This document shows positions 26,706 to 35,180 of a stretch of 64,000 bases of DNA, in pieces. The stretch is from Streptomyces sp. S.PNR 29 (lineage in GTDB: Bacteria; Actinomycetota; Actinomycetes; Streptomycetales; Streptomycetaceae). The translations under genes and the position numbers were made by a program. The stretch covers positions 102,490 through 166,489 of the forward strand of contig NZ_JANUQM010000019.1 in NCBI RefSeq assembly GCF_030386795.1. Direction: 5' to 3'. The number at the start of each line of letters is the position of its first letter. Within the stretch, counting starts at the first letter, position 1. The notes beneath the pieces were generated by a model. The model worked only from the letters and a program-made list of their open reading frames with translations, made no database searches and was not told the DNA's origin.

Positions 26706-27247
26706 CACGCTATGGGCTGCCCGGCGGCCCGGGCTTCTCGAATCCTGACCGGTCTGGTCACCCGCTTCGCCACACACGCCGGCATCCCCTCCACCGTGAC
26801 CGCAGATCCCGCATCACCGGCCGTACTCGCCGCTTCCGCCCGGTCGGCCGCCGCTTCCGCCCGGTCGGCCGCCGCTTCCGCCGCACGGCGCCGGAAGGCT
26901 CCGGGCGGCATGCCGACCAGCTCGGTGAAGCGGGTGGTGAACGTGCCCAGCGACGCGCAGCCGACCGCGAAGCAGACCTCGGTGACGCTGAGGTCGCCAC
27001 GCCGCAGCAGCGCCGTCGCGCGCTCGATGCGACGCGTCATCAGGTACGCGTACGGCGACTCGCCGTAGGCCGCGCGGAACTGTCGGCTGAGGTGTCCGGC
27101 GGACATGCTCACCTCGCGGGCGAGCGCCTCCACGTTCAGCGGCTGCGCGTACTCCCTGTCGATCCGGTCGCGGACGCGGCGCAGCCGCGCGAGATCGGCC
27201 AGGCGCTGGGCCTCGACGCGTGCACGCCGCCACTCGGGCTGACACAT
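26705..27247 (-). CDS. AraC-family regulator, HTH-only type
   Basis: Protein of 180 residues with the two-helix-turn-helix AraC domain in the N-terminal 120 residues: PLNVEALAREVSMSAGHLSRQFRAAYGESPYAYLMTRRIERA and SVTEVCFAVGCASLGTFTTRFTELVGMPPGAFR. There is no N-terminal sensor. The C-terminal part holds 2.5 copies of a 7-residue repeat AEAAADR. It is coupled to the VOC gene that follows and likely controls one or both VOC genes. Confidence 0.87.
   Translation of the reverse strand: MCQPEWRRARVEAQRLADLARLRRVRDRIDREYAQPLNVEALAREVSMSAGHLSRQFRAAYGESPYAYLMTRRIERATALLRRGDLSVTEVCFAVGCASLGTFTTRFTELVGMPPGAFRRRAAEAAADRAEAAADRAEAASTAGDAGSAVTVEGMPACVAKRVTRPVRIREARAAGQPIA
26831..26883. repeat. 21-bp tandem repeat in the araC-type gene
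   Basis: The 21-bp unit CGCTTCCGCCCGGTCGGCCGC occurs twice exactly (26831-26851, 26852-26872) and once in part. It keeps the frame and makes an Ala/Glu-rich helix extension. Confidence 0.85.
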
Positions 27248-27315
27248 TGCGAGAACTCCCCTTCCCTTCGGTGATGAGGACCGGGCCGCCGGAGCCGGCC
27301 GAGCACCCGCACGGC

Positions 27316-27726
27316 TCAGCGAAGCTCCTGGATGCGCACCAGGTTGCCCGCGGGGTCGCGGAAGGCGCAGTCGCGGATGCCGTACGGCTGCTCGGTCGGC
27401 TCCTGGACGACCTCGGCGTCACTGGCCTGCACCTTCTCGAACGTGGCGTCGAGGTCCGGGGTGGCCAGCAGGATCCAGCCGTAGGTGCCCTTGGCCATCA
27501 TCTCGGTGATGGTGCGGCGCTCGGCCTCGGTGACTCCCGGGTCGGCGGCCGGCGGCGCCAGGAGGAGGGACGTGTCGGGCTGACCGGCCGGGCCGACCGT
27601 GATCCAGCGCATCCTGCCCTGCCCGACGTCGCTGCGGACCTCGAAGCCGAGTACGTCGCGGTAGAAGGCGAGCGACGCGTCCGGGTCGTCGTGCGGCAGG
27701 AAGCTGGTGTGAATGGTGATGTCCAT
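27316..27726 (-). CDS. VOC-superfamily protein
   Basis: Single VOC domain of 136 residues: MDITIHTSFLPHDDPDASLAFYRDVLGFEV at the start and the closing block GIRDCAFRDPAGNLVRIQEL. The His and Glu at the metal positions are visible in part. It lies 68 bp before the AraC gene on the same strand and looks like its likely partner or target. Confidence 0.83.
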   Translation of the reverse strand: MDITIHTSFLPHDDPDASLAFYRDVLGFEVRSDVGQGRMRWITVGPAGQPDTSLLLAPPAADPGVTEAERRTITEMMAKGTYGWILLATPDLDATFEKVQASDAEVVQEPTEQPYGIRDCAFRDPAGNLVRIQELR

Positions 27727-27875
27727 GCCGAGCAGGCTAGAAGCGGCTCGGTGTCCCGCGCTTCTCGATTCCTGACCGACCTCACCGAAACCGTCCGCCA
27801 CAGCCTCGGCAAGCCGGCCGATGCGGGAGGCATCGGCCGGCGCGAGTTCCGCGTGGGGCGGTGCTCCCGTGGCGG

Positions 27876-28265
27876 CTACGCGAGCCAGAGCGAGCCACGC
27901 CGATGACGCGCCGGCGGAATGTCCACCGTGTCCGCGGCATCGAGTGCGAGTGCGCCGGCGGTGGAATTCACCAGCCTCAGGAGAGTCCCCACCTGGGCTC
28001 GTAGCCGCTGCCGCGCCCGGCGTTCCTCCACCGCGGACCACTGGGCGACGGAGCGGTCCCCCTGGTGTCGGGGGAACGAGTAGAAATCCACCGTGCGGCG
28101 GACCACGCCCGGTTGGGGCCTTCTGGACTCTCGTGTCGCATCAGCGAGGCTGCGTGCGCTGTACCTGAGGTCGTAGAGCACCACGGAACGCCAGGGGCTT
28201 CCTGGTGAGCGGTCGTGCGTGCTCCGGCTGTGTGCAGGGGGAAGGTGGTGGGCGGTGCGGGTCAC
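27876..28265 (-). CDS. Doubtful hypothetical protein
   Basis: Open frame of 129 codons with no recognised domain. The middle (RSVAQWSAVEERRARQRLRAQVGTLLRLVN) reads like a helical soluble protein, but third-position GC is only moderate and there is no clear ribosome site. An overlapping plus-strand frame is also open. It could be real and shorter at the N-terminus. Confidence 0.3.
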   Translation of the reverse strand: MTRTAHHLPPAHSRSTHDRSPGSPWRSVVLYDLRYSARSLADATRESRRPQPGVVRRTVDFYSFPRHQGDRSVAQWSAVEERRARQRLRAQVGTLLRLVNSTAGALALDAADTVDIPPARHRRGSLWLA

Positions 28266-28616
28266 GGGACTCCGTTCGCAGCAACCGCCAGGTATTTCCT
28301 GGCGGGCTACCTGAAGCCCCTCGGCCCTGTCGAACGTGCGTTGTCCATGCGCGCAACACTATCTCGCCGCTTCCGCGGGCATGCTTGTCACGTGTCCGCG
28401 GATCCCGTACCCCGAGGACCTCGGACCTGTGCCGTCACGGGCGGCACCGTGGCCGCTGAGTGAGCGGCGCGGGCCCGCGTGCCGGGGCCGCGCGGACGAA
28501 GGACCGGCCCGCACCTGACGGGAGAACGGACCGGGAGGTCGTCACGCCGTCGGCAGCCGTTTCCCGGCCGGTCCCGGAAGAGACCGCCACCGCGAAGGAC
28601 ATGACGGTGAACGACA
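28266..28616. other. Gene-free stretch with a 15-bp direct repeat
   Basis: No convincing gene in 351 bp. GACATGACGGTGAAC (28598-28612) is followed by GACATCACGGTGAAC (28613-28627); the second copy contains the stop of the LacI gene. The rest is GC-rich with short unconvincing hairpins. Confidence 0.5.
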
Positions 28617-29684
28617 TCACGGTGAACGACGTCCGGAGGCGCCGGACGGAGCCCCTGCTCGACGGCCGCGCGGCCGGCCCTTGGGCGGTGCCGTGCTGCC
28701 CCGGACGATCAGGGAGCCGGGGGAGAGCGAGGTGTACGGGCCGTCGTTGCCGGGCTGCGTCCTCAGGCGCCGCAGCAGCCACAGGGCGCACCCGGTCGCC
28801 ATCTCCTGGACCGGGAGGCCGACGGTGGTGAGCCCCGGGCCCCACCAGGAGAACCCGGGCTCGTCGCCGAAGCCCACCACCGACAGGCTCCCGGGCACCT
28901 TGACGCCCAGCTCCGTCAGTTCCTCCAGGACGCCCAGGGTGTGCGGCACCGACCCGAGCACCAGGGCGGTGGGCGGCGACGGCTGCTCCAGCAGCCTGCG
29001 CACGGCTTGGCGGCTGTGTTCGGTGGACGACGGCGGTCCCAGCTCGACGTGTCCGGCCTCGTCGGGCAGGCCGCCCTCCTGCAGGGCGGTGCGGAAGCCC
29101 CGCAGACGCTCCGCACCCGTGGGCAGTTCGACGGGGCCGCCCAGGTAGCCGAGGTGCTGGTGCCCCTGTGCGACGAGATGGGCCGTGGCCTCGCGCAGCG
29201 CCTCGTGGTCGTCCAGGCCGAACCACTGGGAGCCCAACGACGGGTGGCGGCGCAGCAGTTGCAGGTGCGGCATCGCGCGCAGCAGCTTGACGGAGTCGCC
29301 GTGCGGGCGCGCGGTGGGCACGATGATGACGCCGGCCACACGGTTCGCGGACAGCTCCCGCAGGTGGCGCAGCTCCACCATCCGGTCGTCGTCGGTCTCG
29401 GAGAGCATCAGCTGGAAGCCCTCGGCCTCCATGTTCTTCGACAGCTCGTGCGCGATGGTCGAGTAGAAGCTGTTGCGGATGTCCGGAATCACCAGCCCGA
29501 CGACGTTGCTGGACGCACCCCGCATCATCCGCGCCGCGCGGTTGCCGACGTACCCCATCTCCGAAGCCGCCTGACGGACCCGGAACTTGGTCTCCTCGCT
29601 GATCCTCGCGTCGTCGGCCAGCGCCCGGCCGACCGTCGACACGGAGACCCCCAGGCGTTCGGCGATGTCCCTGGTGGTGATCAC
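28617..29684 (-). CDS. LacI-family transcriptional regulator
   Basis: Regulator of 355 residues: N-terminal helix-turn-helix and hinge (TTRDIAERLGVSVSTVGRALADD, then KFRVRQAASEMGYVGN) and a periplasmic-binding-protein effector domain (VVGLVIPDIRNSFYSTIAHEL, SVVGFGDEPGFSWWGPGLTTV). It is divergent from the FAH gene at 29873, and two copies of the consensus palindrome lie between them; one is 49 bp from its own start, so it probably represses itself. It is the natural candidate to bind all five operators in the window. Confidence 0.93.
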   Translation of the reverse strand: MITTRDIAERLGVSVSTVGRALADDARISEETKFRVRQAASEMGYVGNRAARMMRGASSNVVGLVIPDIRNSFYSTIAHELSKNMEAEGFQLMLSETDDDRMVELRHLRELSANRVAGVIIVPTARPHGDSVKLLRAMPHLQLLRRHPSLGSQWFGLDDHEALREATAHLVAQGHQHLGYLGGPVELPTGAERLRGFRTALQEGGLPDEAGHVELGPPSSTEHSRQAVRRLLEQPSPPTALVLGSVPHTLGVLEELTELGVKVPGSLSVVGFGDEPGFSWWGPGLTTVGLPVQEMATGCALWLLRRLRTQPGNDGPYTSLSPGSLIVRGSTAPPKGRPRGRRAGAPSGASGRRSP

Positions 29685-29732
29685 GTGATGGGGCCCCCTC
29701 GCATGACTGGTCCCGGCGCCGTTACATTCTGT

Positions 29733-29748
29733 GTGCCAACGATAGCAC
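29733..29748. promoter_or_regulatory. LacI-type operator, copy 3
   Basis: GTGCCAACGATAGCAC, one mismatch to the consensus GTGCTAWCGWTAGCAC. It is 49 bp upstream of the LacI start, in a position for autoregulation. Confidence 0.85.
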
Positions 29749-29804
29749 CGACGTTGCGCTCCGTGGTCGCGCAGATCTGATCTCCGGGTTGATGTGTGCG
29801 GTCT

Positions 29805-29820
29805 GTGCTAACGTTAGCAC
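29805..29820. promoter_or_regulatory. LacI-type operator, copy 4 (perfect)
   Basis: GTGCTAACGTTAGCAC is a perfect 16-bp palindrome, the best copy in the window. It lies 53 bp before the FAH start and 72 bp (centre to centre) from copy 3. Confidence 0.9.
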
Positions 29821-29872
29821 TGCTGATCGGGCCGTGCAGCCGCCCGCGGCTGCCTAGTTGCGGAGGTCATTC

Positions 29873-30652
29873 GTGCGGATCGTCAGGTATTCCGTCGGCG
29901 GTGTGCGCCACTATGGACAACTGAAATCAGGTGACACCGGGATCACGCGATGCGAGGGCGATCCCTTCACCGGAATGGCTCCCACGGGTGTCACCGACGA
30001 AGTCGGCGATGTGACCCTGCTTTCACCGCTGGAGCGGCCGCGGATCTTCGGGTTCGCCTACAACTACGCCGCGCATGTCGACGAAACCCACCGTGATATT
30101 CCGGACGTTCCCGTGTGCTTCATGAAGCCGAGTACGGCGGTGGTGGGGCCGGGTGATGCCATCGTCTATCCGGCCGCCGGCGAACTCATCCATTTCGAAG
30201 GCGAGTTGGTCGTCATCATCGGAAAGGAAGCCCGCCATGTGAAGCCCTCCGACGCGCAGGAGTACATCCTCGGCTACACGTGCGGAAACGATGTCAGCGA
30301 CCGCATCGTCCAGCGCGAGGAGAGCGCGTTCGGCACGCTGCTGATCGGCAAGGGCCAGGACACCTTCGCCCCTCTGGGACCGGTCATCGCGACGGACCTC
30401 GATCCGTCCGGGCTGTCCCTGACCACCCGTGTGAACGGCACGGTCATGCAGTCGGCGAGCACGGCCGACCTGCTGCTCGGCGTGCCGGAGCTCGTCGGTT
30501 ACCTCAGCCGCCACCTCACGCTCCTCCCGGGCGACGCGATCATGACCGGAACCCCTGCGGGTGTCGGGCCGATCCGCCCCGGTGACGAGGTCGAGGTCGA
30601 GATCGAGGGCATCGGCGTCCTGCGCAATCCCGTCGTGGCCGAGCGCCTTTGA
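29873..30652 (+). CDS. Fumarylacetoacetate hydrolase (FAH) family protein
   Basis: Metal-dependent C-C hydrolase, isomerase/decarboxylase or hydratase of 259 residues, acting on 2-keto or 2-hydroxydienoate ring-cleavage products. Visible are FGFAYNYAAHVDET, the metal-site HFEGELVVIIGKEA, GYTCGNDVSDRIVQ and the C-terminal GDAIMTGTPAGVGPIRPGDEVEVEIEGIG. GTG at 29873 has GGAGG 6 nt upstream; a TTG at 29858 is less likely. It is divergent from the LacI gene under operator copy 4 and could process the product of the extradiol dioxygenase at 22065. Confidence 0.9.
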   Translation: MRIVRYSVGGVRHYGQLKSGDTGITRCEGDPFTGMAPTGVTDEVGDVTLLSPLERPRIFGFAYNYAAHVDETHRDIPDVPVCFMKPSTAVVGPGDAIVYPAAGELIHFEGELVVIIGKEARHVKPSDAQEYILGYTCGNDVSDRIVQREESAFGTLLIGKGQDTFAPLGPVIATDLDPSGLSLTTRVNGTVMQSASTADLLLGVPELVGYLSRHLTLLPGDAIMTGTPAGVGPIRPGDEVEVEIEGIGVLRNPVVAERL

Positions 30653-30688
30653 GGTCCCGGTCCGGCCGTGTGACCGCGCGACGTGCGC

Positions 30689-30725
30689 CGGGGCCTGTCC
30701 ACCGCCGAGCGGTGGGCAGGCCCCG
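30689..30725. terminator. Strong bidirectional hairpin terminator
   Basis: The 17-nt arm at 30689-30705 pairs with 30709-30725 with one mismatch across a 3-nt loop. It lies between the convergent FAH and MFS genes. Confidence 0.85.
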
Positions 30726-30747
30726 GTCGTGTGGGGTCACCGTCGGC

Positions 30748-32019
30748 TCACGGACGGACCGCGTTGTTGAACTGCGAGGTACGGACGAAGGACAGGGCCA
30801 GGACGCCCACCAGCGGCAGCAGCGTCACCTGCAGCAGCCCCGCCCGGTGCCACCCGAAGGACTCCACCAGGGCGGCGAAGAGCAGGCCGGAGAAGGCTGC
30901 CGTCCCGTAGTAGCTGGTGACGAAGAGACCGGAGGCGCGTCCGATCTGCTCGGGGCGCACGGCCCGCTGGATCGCGCTGTTGGTGTTCGGGTAGAGCACG
31001 CCCAGGCCGAAGACGCCCATGAGGAAGGCCAGTACGCACTGCGGGCCGGTCCCGACGTGGGTCTGGTAGATGCCCACGCTGATGACGGAGCAGGCCAGCA
31101 GGCTCACGATCAGCAGGTTGCGCTGGTTCATACGGTCACCGAGCCAGCCGCCGAGGATCGACAGCATGCCGCCGAAGCCGAGGAAGCTCATGGCCAGCGC
31201 GGCCTGGCCGGAGCCGTAGTGCTGGGAACTGATGAGAAACGTCGGGTACAGGCCGATGAATCCGTAGACGGCCACACCGCTGACGACCGAGTGCAGGGCC
31301 AGCGCGACGGTGTTGCGGTGGTAGGGGGAGGCCGGCATGTACTCGTAGGTCCTGGTCGAGGTGACCCTGTCGACGGTCGTCTCGGTCAGCGCTGCCTTCA
31401 CGAGGAACACCGAGACGGCGGCGATCAGCAGTCCGGCCGTTCCGAACAGGTAGAACGGCGAGTGCCAGGTGCCGTGCGTGTTCATGAGCCAGACGCCGAT
31501 CAGCGGGCTGACGAACACGCCGAGGGAGTAACCGACGCCGATCGTGCCGAAGGCGAGGCCCCGCCGGTGGGAGAAGAAGGCCCCGACCGCCGCGAAGATG
31601 GCCGCGGACTGCATGCCCTCACCGAAGCCCGAGATGATCCGGTACGCCGTCATGTCGGCGAAACCGGTCGCCAGAGGGGTGGCCATCGTGCCCAGGGAGT
31701 AGATCACGATGCTGACCAGCAGCACCGTCTTGCGGCGGAAGCGGTCGAGGAGGTAGCCCGCCGGGAGTCCGGCGATCGCCATGCCGAGGGTGAAGTTCGT
31801 CGCCAGCAACCCGCCCTGCTCCAGGGAGAACCCGTACTCCTGGCGGATGTTCGGCAGCAGGGGAGGGAAGACCTGCCGGTCCATCGCGTTGACCATGTAG
31901 GACAGCGTCAGCAGCAGGAAACCCACCCCGATCATGGGGCGGGAGAGCGGGGCCGGGCCGCTGTCCACCGTGCTCCGGACGGGCACGGTACCGGTGTCGA
32001 CTTGCGCTGCGTGATTCAT
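30748..32019 (-). CDS. MFS transporter
   Basis: Twelve-helix major facilitator of 423 residues in the inner membrane. The N-terminal half has MIGVGFLLLTLSYMVNAMDRQVFPPLLPNI and the loop motif AGYLLDRFRRKTVL, as in aromatic-acid/sugar-acid:H+ symporters; a matching GGWLGDRMNQRNLL loop lies in the second half. ATG at 32019 has AGGAG upstream. It is divergent from the dehydrogenase-kinase-cupin operon, with operator copy 5 between them, and probably imports the substrate of the regulon. Confidence 0.9.
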   Translation of the reverse strand: MNHAAQVDTGTVPVRSTVDSGPAPLSRPMIGVGFLLLTLSYMVNAMDRQVFPPLLPNIRQEYGFSLEQGGLLATNFTLGMAIAGLPAGYLLDRFRRKTVLLVSIVIYSLGTMATPLATGFADMTAYRIISGFGEGMQSAAIFAAVGAFFSHRRGLAFGTIGVGYSLGVFVSPLIGVWLMNTHGTWHSPFYLFGTAGLLIAAVSVFLVKAALTETTVDRVTSTRTYEYMPASPYHRNTVALALHSVVSGVAVYGFIGLYPTFLISSQHYGSGQAALAMSFLGFGGMLSILGGWLGDRMNQRNLLIVSLLACSVISVGIYQTHVGTGPQCVLAFLMGVFGLGVLYPNTNSAIQRAVRPEQIGRASGLFVTSYYGTAAFSGLLFAALVESFGWHRAGLLQVTLLPLVGVLALSFVRTSQFNNAVRP

Positions 32020-32570
32020 TGCGGCTCCTGGGGAAAACGGGGCCACGGCAGGCCGCGGCGGATTCGTCGCCGTACGGGATGTACGGGCGAGGCGATGAGG
32101 AGAATCGGTGAGCAGAACACGGACTCGGGGCGGCGACCGATGACGTCGCCGTGCGCGTGAGAGAGGGCGTGCGGTGGTCTGCCGCGCGGTCGAAATGCCG
32201 CGTGCGGAATGGCGCGGGCCGGCCGCACGGCCGTAAACACCCGTCGTAGAACGTCCGTGGCTGTGGCGTCTTCGACAGCCGGACCTTGTGTGGACACTTG
32301 TCGGCCACACGGTCCTGGGCTCGCAGAAACCATGATGGGAAGACCCCGGCGCGTCAAGACATGAACGGCGGATTTCTTCGGCGGTTTCCGTCTGTCGCAG
32401 CCGCCACGCCAAGCCTTGACGTGGTGAAGGCGCTCAATGCTATCGTTAGCACCACGTGGTTGTGACACAGTGATTCGACCTGCATCCCTCTTCCCTCATC
32501 ACTGGCGGCCCGGTAACGGGCGGGACGCCCGGCGTCCGCTGCGGACCGCACGATTCTGCGAGGACCACCT
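32020..32570. other. 551-bp divergent regulatory region
   Basis: No gene is supported here. It separates the MFS gene and the dehydrogenase operon and holds operator copy 5 and a candidate promoter near 32416-32446. The MFS gene would have a leader of up to about 400 nt if it uses a promoter near the operator; no riboswitch was recognised. Confidence 0.5.
32437..32452 (+). promoter_or_regulatory. LacI-type operator, copy 5, over a promoter
   Basis: ATGCTATCGTTAGCAC matches the consensus in 15 of 16 positions. TTGACG at 32416-32421 is a good -35, and TATCGT at 32441-32446, inside the operator, is a possible -10 with 19-nt spacing. A bound repressor would cover the -10. It is 119 bp before the dehydrogenase start. 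Confidence 0.85.
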
Positions 32571-33575
32571 ATGAACCCACCGAGCCGCCCGGGCACCGTG
32601 CTGCTCACCGACTACGCCTGGCCCGACGACTCCGTCGAGCGATCGGTCATCGAGAGGGCGGGCCACACTCTGGTGACCGGCCCCGCCGAGCCCGCCGCCG
32701 CCGAGGTCGTCGAGGAACTGGTCGCCGAGCACCGGCCCGCCGGGATCCTCACCTGCTGGGCGCCCGTCTCCGCCGCCGCGGTCGGCGCCTCACCGGACCT
32801 GCGGATCGTGGCCCGGCTCGGGGTCGGCCTCGACAACATCGCCGTGGACGCCGCCACCGAGCGGGGCGTGTGGGTCACCAACGTGCCGGACTACTGCGTC
32901 GAGGAGGTCTCGGACCACGCCGTCGGCATGGTGCTGGCCTGGACACGCGGCCTGGCCGTGTCCGACCGGGACGTCCGTGCGGGCCGATGGGACCCCGCGA
33001 GCGCCCGGCTGCGCCGGCTGTCTGCGCTGACCTGCGGCGTCGTCGGATACGGGCGCATCGGGCGGGCCACGGTGCGCAAGCTGGGCGCGTTCGGCTGCCG
33101 GATCCTGGCCCACGACCCGCACCCGCCGAAGGACGTCCCCGGCGTGGAGATGGTGGACCTGGAGGAGTTGCTGCGCCGCAGCGACGTGGTGATCCTCCAT
33201 GTGCCGCTCACGCCGGACACCCACCACATCGTCGGCGCCGGGCAACTGGCGCTGATGAAACCGGGCGGCCTGCTGGTCAACGTCAGCCGGGGCGGTCTGG
33301 TGGACACCGACGCGGTCATCAAGGCGCTGGACAGCGGGCACCTGGGCGGGGCCGCCTTCGACGTCCTGGAGAGCGAGCCGCACGTTCCGGCCGGGCTGAC
33401 GGCCCAGCCGGGCGCGCTCCTCACCCCGCACGTCGCCTTCTCCTCCGACGCGTCGGTGACGGAACTGCGCCGCCGCGCCGCCGAGGAGGTCGTACGGATC
33501 CTGGCGGACGAGGCACCCGCCCACCCCTGCAACCGCCCTCGCGCCCTGCCCGCCGGGGCGGGTGACCGGCGATGA
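32571..33575 (+). CDS. D-2-hydroxyacid dehydrogenase (phosphoglycerate-dehydrogenase-like)
   Basis: NAD(P)-dependent dehydrogenase of 334 residues for a 2-oxoacid/D-2-hydroxyacid pair such as hydroxypyruvate/glycerate. The Rossmann motif GVVGYGRIGRATVRKLGAFG is near residue 157; the catalytic Arg is in NVSRGGLVDTDAV, Glu in FDVLESEP and His in LLTPHVAFSSD. ATG at 32571 follows GAGGA. It is the first gene of a three-gene operon (4-nt overlap with the kinase). Confidence 0.9.
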   Translation: MNPPSRPGTVLLTDYAWPDDSVERSVIERAGHTLVTGPAEPAAAEVVEELVAEHRPAGILTCWAPVSAAAVGASPDLRIVARLGVGLDNIAVDAATERGVWVTNVPDYCVEEVSDHAVGMVLAWTRGLAVSDRDVRAGRWDPASARLRRLSALTCGVVGYGRIGRATVRKLGAFGCRILAHDPHPPKDVPGVEMVDLEELLRRSDVVILHVPLTPDTHHIVGAGQLALMKPGGLLVNVSRGGLVDTDAVIKALDSGHLGGAAFDVLESEPHVPAGLTAQPGALLTPHVAFSSDASVTELRRRAAEEVVRILADEAPAHPCNRPRALPAGAGDRR

Positions 33576-34657
33576 GCCAGACCTCGACCCACGCCGGCCC
33601 GGACTCCGCGCTGACCGGCTTCCTGCTCGCCCATGACCTCGCCGAACCCGGCGAGGCCGCACAGTGGACGCCGCTGGCGGGCGGTGTCTCCTCCGACCTG
33701 TGGCGGGTGGACCTGCCGGGCCGCTCCCTCTGCGTCAAGCGGGCCCTGGCCCGGCTGCGGGTCGCGGCCGACTGGCAGGCGCCGGTGTCGCGCAACGCCT
33801 ACGAGTGGGCGTGGATGCGCTTCGCGTCCCGGCACCGCCCGGACAGTGTGCCGGAACTGCTGGCCCACGACGCCGGAGCCGGCCTCTTCGCCATGGCGTA
33901 CCTGCCCCCGGATCGCTACCCGATGTGGAAGGCACGGCTGCTGGACGGCGAGGTGGACGTGGCGACCGCGGCGGCCGTCGGAGAGGTGCTCGGCAGTCTG
34001 CACGCCGCCAGCGCCGGGGACGCCGCGCTCGCCGCCCGGTTCGCCACCGACGACAACTTCCACGCCCTGCGCATCGAGCCGTACCTGCTGGCCACCGCGG
34101 CCGCGCACCCCGGCCTGCGCGACGAGCTCCGGCGCATCGCCGACCGCACGGCCGGCACCCACCTGGCCCTCGTGCACGGCGACGTCAGCCCCAAGAACAT
34201 CCTCGTCGGCCCGTCGGGGCCCGTCCTGCTGGACGCCGAATGCGCCTGGTACGGAGACCCGGCCTTCGACCTGGCCTTCTGCGTGAACCACCTGCTCCTC
34301 AAGACCCTGGTGGTGCCCGGCCGCCGCGCCGACCTGCTGCGGGCCGCCGGTGCCCTGGCCGAGGAGTACCTCCACAAGGCCGGCTGGGAACCCCGCGCCG
34401 CGCTGGAGGCCCGCGCCGCGTCCCTGCTGCCGGCACTGCTGCTGGCGCGCCTCGACGGCAAGTCCCCCGTGGAGTACCTCACCGACGACCGCGACAGGGC
34501 GTTCGTACGGGCCACGGCGGGTGCCCTGCTGCACACCCCTGCCGAGACGGTGGGGGCCGTACTCGACACCTGGCGGTCCGGCCTCGTCCGGCACCCCGCT
34601 CCCGACAACCGGCAGAATCGAGGAGACACCCATGCGCAGAGTCGTCACCGGTCATGA
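33572..34657 (+). CDS. APH-family small-molecule kinase
   Basis: Protein of 361 residues with the aminoglycoside-phosphotransferase/choline-kinase fold: GGVSSDLWRVDL loop, Lys in SLCVKRALARL, the catalytic loop VHGDVSPKNIL near residue 200 and metal Asp in VLLDAECAWYGDPAFDLAF. Related enzymes phosphorylate choline, methylthioribose or homoserine as well as drugs. Its place between a 2-hydroxyacid dehydrogenase and a cupin, in the same regulon as an enolase paralog, suggests that it phosphorylates a hydroxyacid or sugar. An antibiotic-resistance role is less likely in this context. Confidence 0.85.
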   Translation: MSQTSTHAGPDSALTGFLLAHDLAEPGEAAQWTPLAGGVSSDLWRVDLPGRSLCVKRALARLRVAADWQAPVSRNAYEWAWMRFASRHRPDSVPELLAHDAGAGLFAMAYLPPDRYPMWKARLLDGEVDVATAAAVGEVLGSLHAASAGDAALAARFATDDNFHALRIEPYLLATAAAHPGLRDELRRIADRTAGTHLALVHGDVSPKNILVGPSGPVLLDAECAWYGDPAFDLAFCVNHLLLKTLVVPGRRADLLRAAGALAEEYLHKAGWEPRAALEARAASLLPALLLARLDGKSPVEYLTDDRDRAFVRATAGALLHTPAETVGAVLDTWRSGLVRHPAPDNRQNRGDTHAQSRHRS

Positions 34658-35162
34658 CGACAGCGGCAGGTCGGTCGTCGTCAGCGACGGCCCGATTCCC
34701 CGCAGCCGCCGGTTCACCAGCCTGCCGGGCTGGGTCTCGTCCCTGCCCTGGGCGACCGAACCGGGAGCGCCCGTCAGCCGCACGGGCGAGGACCCGACGC
34801 CGAAGGTCGCCAGTCTGCTGCCGGCACCCGGCGGCACGCGCTTCATCGTGCTGACCATGCCGCCGGACTCGGCGATGCGGGACCCGTCGTTCGACCCGGC
34901 CGCCTTCGACCGGGAACAGCGAGCCGACTCACCCGGCATCGCGGAGCTCATGGAGCCCGACGGCATGCACACCACCGCGACGGTGGACTACGGCATCGTG
35001 CTCCAGGGCGAGGTCGTCCTCGAACTCGACGACGGCCACCTCACCCCGCTGTCCGCGGGGGACATCGTCATCCAGAACGGCACCCGCCACGCCTGGCGCA
35101 ACCGCAGTGACCGGCCCGTCACCGTGGCCTTCGTCCTGATCGGCGCCGAGCGCGTCCGCTGA
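34632..35162 (+). CDS. Cupin-domain protein
   Basis: Protein of 176 residues with one C-terminal cupin barrel: HTTATVDYGIVLQGEVVLELDDG and GDIVIQNGTRHAWRNRSDRPVTVAFVLIG. ATG at 34632 has AGGAG 6 nt upstream and lies inside the kinase gene (26-bp overlap). It is similar in layout to cupins that isomerise or dioxygenate small acids, but the activity cannot be named. Confidence 0.85.
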   Translation: MRRVVTGHDDSGRSVVVSDGPIPRSRRFTSLPGWVSSLPWATEPGAPVSRTGEDPTPKVASLLPAPGGTRFIVLTMPPDSAMRDPSFDPAAFDREQRADSPGIAELMEPDGMHTTATVDYGIVLQGEVVLELDDGHLTPLSAGDIVIQNGTRHAWRNRSDRPVTVAFVLIGAERVR

Positions 35163-35180
35163 CGCGGGGGCCGGTCGGGG

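Noticed and set aside
33572..34657. Aminoglycoside resistance gene
   Set aside because: The APH fold is shared with metabolic kinases, and the operon and operator point to catabolism.
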